DNA of 64,000 nt. Origin: Paenibacillus sp. YYML68 (GTDB lineage: Bacteria; Bacillota; Bacilli; Paenibacillales; NBRC-103111). Positions within the stretch are counted from its first letter, which is position 1. Every line of letters begins with the position of its first letter. The DNA is taken from assembly GCF_027923405.1 (NCBI RefSeq), contig NZ_BQYI01000001.1:1342501-1406500 (forward strand). Direction: 5' to 3'. The position numbers and the translations under genes were made by a program. Below the pieces are notes generated by a model. That model made no database searches. It was given only the letters and a program-made list of their open reading frames with translations, and had not been told where the DNA came from. This document shows, piece by piece, positions 62,660 to 64,000 of the stretch.

Positions 62660-64000
62660 ATGAAACCAGGCTTATTAAAAAGAAGCGTCAGTATGTTGTT
62701 AAGCTTCGCCCTCACCTTTTCGTTCATTCCGCCGCTCGACCGAGCAGTGGCATCGACAGCAACTGAGGCATATTACGGCGACAATGAACGCTTCGACGAC
62801 TTCCAGAACCTAGGCTCGTCCATTTCGGGCGGGAATCATTCCGTCGAGCCACCTGTGCTAGGTTCATATGTGACGTCGAGCAATACGAATGCAAGAACGA
62901 TGAACAACTGGAGATCCAATGCGAGCGCCGGTATATGGAGCATTGGTTCGGACGACGGATCGAATGTCGGGATGTACTTCAACGGTACAGGCACATCATC
63001 GGCATGGCTCATTGAATATTCCTCCAGTGATGTTCTGTTATCGGCCAAGGTCAAGCTTCACCCGAATACACCGACCAGTGTGCCGAGCAGCGCATCCTAC
63101 TTTGGATTGGCGACTCGGGTAACCGATAATAACAGCTCGTATGTGCTTGCTATTCGCAAGATGGCTGCGACACAATACAATCTGGTATTGCTCAAGAGGA
63201 CTGGGGGCAACCACGTAGAAATATCGCAACCAGTCGCGATCCCGAACTTTGTGGCTGGACAATATTACCGGATGTCCTTCCTAGTTACCGGAACACCGGG
63301 TAACACGGTGTTGACGGGCTCCATCGAAGGCGGACCGACGGTCACAGCGCTTGTCACAGATACGACAGGCGTTCCGACGGGCTCTAGCGTAGGCTTCTTC
63401 GGAAATTCCAACATGCGCATGTATGTGGACGATATTTATTCCATGAAGGTGTTCCCTGGTAATCCGACTGGACTGACGGTTGTGTCGGAAGTAGATGATC
63501 AGGTGAGCCTGAAGTGGTCTGGAGCGGCAGGAGCCGAGCGCTACTATGTGAAGAGGGGCACATCTCCTAATGGACCATTCACTACGCTGGCAACCGTGAC
63601 CTCAGGCAGCTATCAGGATAAGACGGTTACTAATGGCAGCACGTACTATTACGCTGTAAGCTCAGCTGCTCAAACGGAGAATGGCGCCTATATTGACGGA
63701 GGCTTGTCGGCCGCCGCGGCTGCATCTCCGAGAGCTTCCACAGCATCGCCTGCTGCGCCTGGCGAGCTGACTGCAGCTATTCGTGATACGGAGATCGGGG
63801 TTACTTGGAACGAAGTTCCAGATGCTGTCGGTTACCATGTGAAGCGCAGCAGCACATCAGGTGGTCCATATACGGTAATCAACTCGGTGTATGGTGTTAC
63901 AACTAGCTATTTGGATCAAGGATTAATCGTGCATAATGATTACTACTATACGGTAACGGCCTTCAACACATCAGGTGAAAGCGCGCCTTCTTCTGAGCTT
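62660..64000 (+). CDS. Large secreted protein, lectin-like plus FnIII (partial)
   Basis: 447 codons are visible and the frame is still open at the window end. A signal peptide (MKPGLLKRSVSMLLSFALTF, cut near residue 34) precedes a beta-sandwich, concanavalin-like region (about 40-270, ...FGLATRVTDNNSSYVLAIRK..., VDDIYSMKVF). Two fibronectin type III repeats follow (about 272-360 and 372-447; each with a YY-V-KR-S/T-S/G-P-(Y/F)-T pattern). A catalytic domain, possibly another lyase, probably lies beyond the edge. GAGAGGGAG precedes the ATG. Confidence 0.85.
   Translation, partial: MKPGLLKRSVSMLLSFALTFSFIPPLDRAVASTATEAYYGDNERFDDFQNLGSSISGGNHSVEPPVLGSYVTSSNTNARTMNNWRSNASAGIWSIGSDDGSNVGMYFNGTGTSSAWLIEYSSSDVLLSAKVKLHPNTPTSVPSSASYFGLATRVTDNNSSYVLAIRKMAATQYNLVLLKRTGGNHVEISQPVAIPNFVAGQYYRMSFLVTGTPGNTVLTGSIEGGPTVTALVTDTTGVPTGSSVGFFGNSNMRMYVDDIYSMKVFPGNPTGLTVVSEVDDQVSLKWSGAAGAERYYVKRGTSPNGPFTTLATVTSGSYQDKTVTNGSTYYYAVSSAAQTENGAYIDGGLSAAAAASPRASTASPAAPGELTAAIRDTEIGVTWNEVPDAVGYHVKRSSTSGGPYTVINSVYGVTTSYLDQGLIVHNDYYYTVTAFNTSGESAPSSEL

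Overview
The window reads as a piece of a Gram-positive Bacillota chromosome, most likely Paenibacillus or a close relative. This is an inference from the rRNA-tRNA operon style, the AGGAGG-type ribosome binding sites, YesM/YesN and LplB/YtcP-type proteins, CD3324- and DUF4179-like families and intermediate G+C. No species can be named from the sequence alone.

Layout. 1-3.6 kb: 3' part of an rrn operon (23S lacking about its first 270 nt, then 5S) and tRNAs Lys, Leu(GAG), Leu(CAG), Arg(ACG) and Pro(TGG); a 23-nt copy of the tRNA-Arg 3' end lies between Arg and Pro. 3.6-5.8 kb: a lipoprotein, a LysM-3D cell-wall protein and a uroporphyrinogen-III-synthase-like protein. 6.4-15.4 kb: a dispersed phosphonate/phosphate-ester uptake set (phnC-phnE-phnE, then phnD and a 5'-nucleotidase). 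It is split by a rearranged segment bounded by 23-bp inverted repeats that holds a TetR/SDR pair, an IS1634-type remnant and a truncated threonine synthase gene. 15.6-22.5 kb: 5-oxoprolinase genes pxpB, pxpC and pxpA with a small regulator, a 72-bp tandem repeat, a TauE-type exporter, an IS200/IS605 element with an internally deleted tnpB, and a gamma-glutamylcyclotransferase-like gene. 22.6-39 kb: mostly housekeeping and signalling: a CheY-like protein plus an Hpt-REC-GGDEF-REC protein, class I ribonucleotide reductase (nrdA, nrdB), a CopC-CopD fusion, a GGDEF-EAL protein, a nuclease-like/winged-helix fusion, IS debris, a CAAX-protease-like protein and an ECF sigma/anti-sigma pair. 39-40.5 kb: an MFS transporter and a tautomerase.

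40.8-64 kb is the most striking part: a polysaccharide utilisation locus for alginate-type polyuronates. Four secreted lyases (PL7, two tandem PL31-like beta-helix proteins, CBM32-PL7) would cut the polymer outside. An LplB/YtcP-type ABC transporter with its lipoprotein would import oligomers. A YesN/YesM two-component pair would sense them. A translationally coupled SDR (likely DEH reductase) and two intracellular heparinase II/III-fold lyases, one a clear PL15 exolyase, would finish the breakdown. Several transcription units carry a TGTAAGCGCT-type cre-like box upstream. After the PL15 gene come an AraC regulator, an FAD-dependent oxidoreductase, a GH117-like protein and the start of a large secreted FnIII protein that runs off the window. 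The oxidoreductase/GH117-like pair has no place in the textbook alginate pathway and is the best candidate for undescribed chemistry here.
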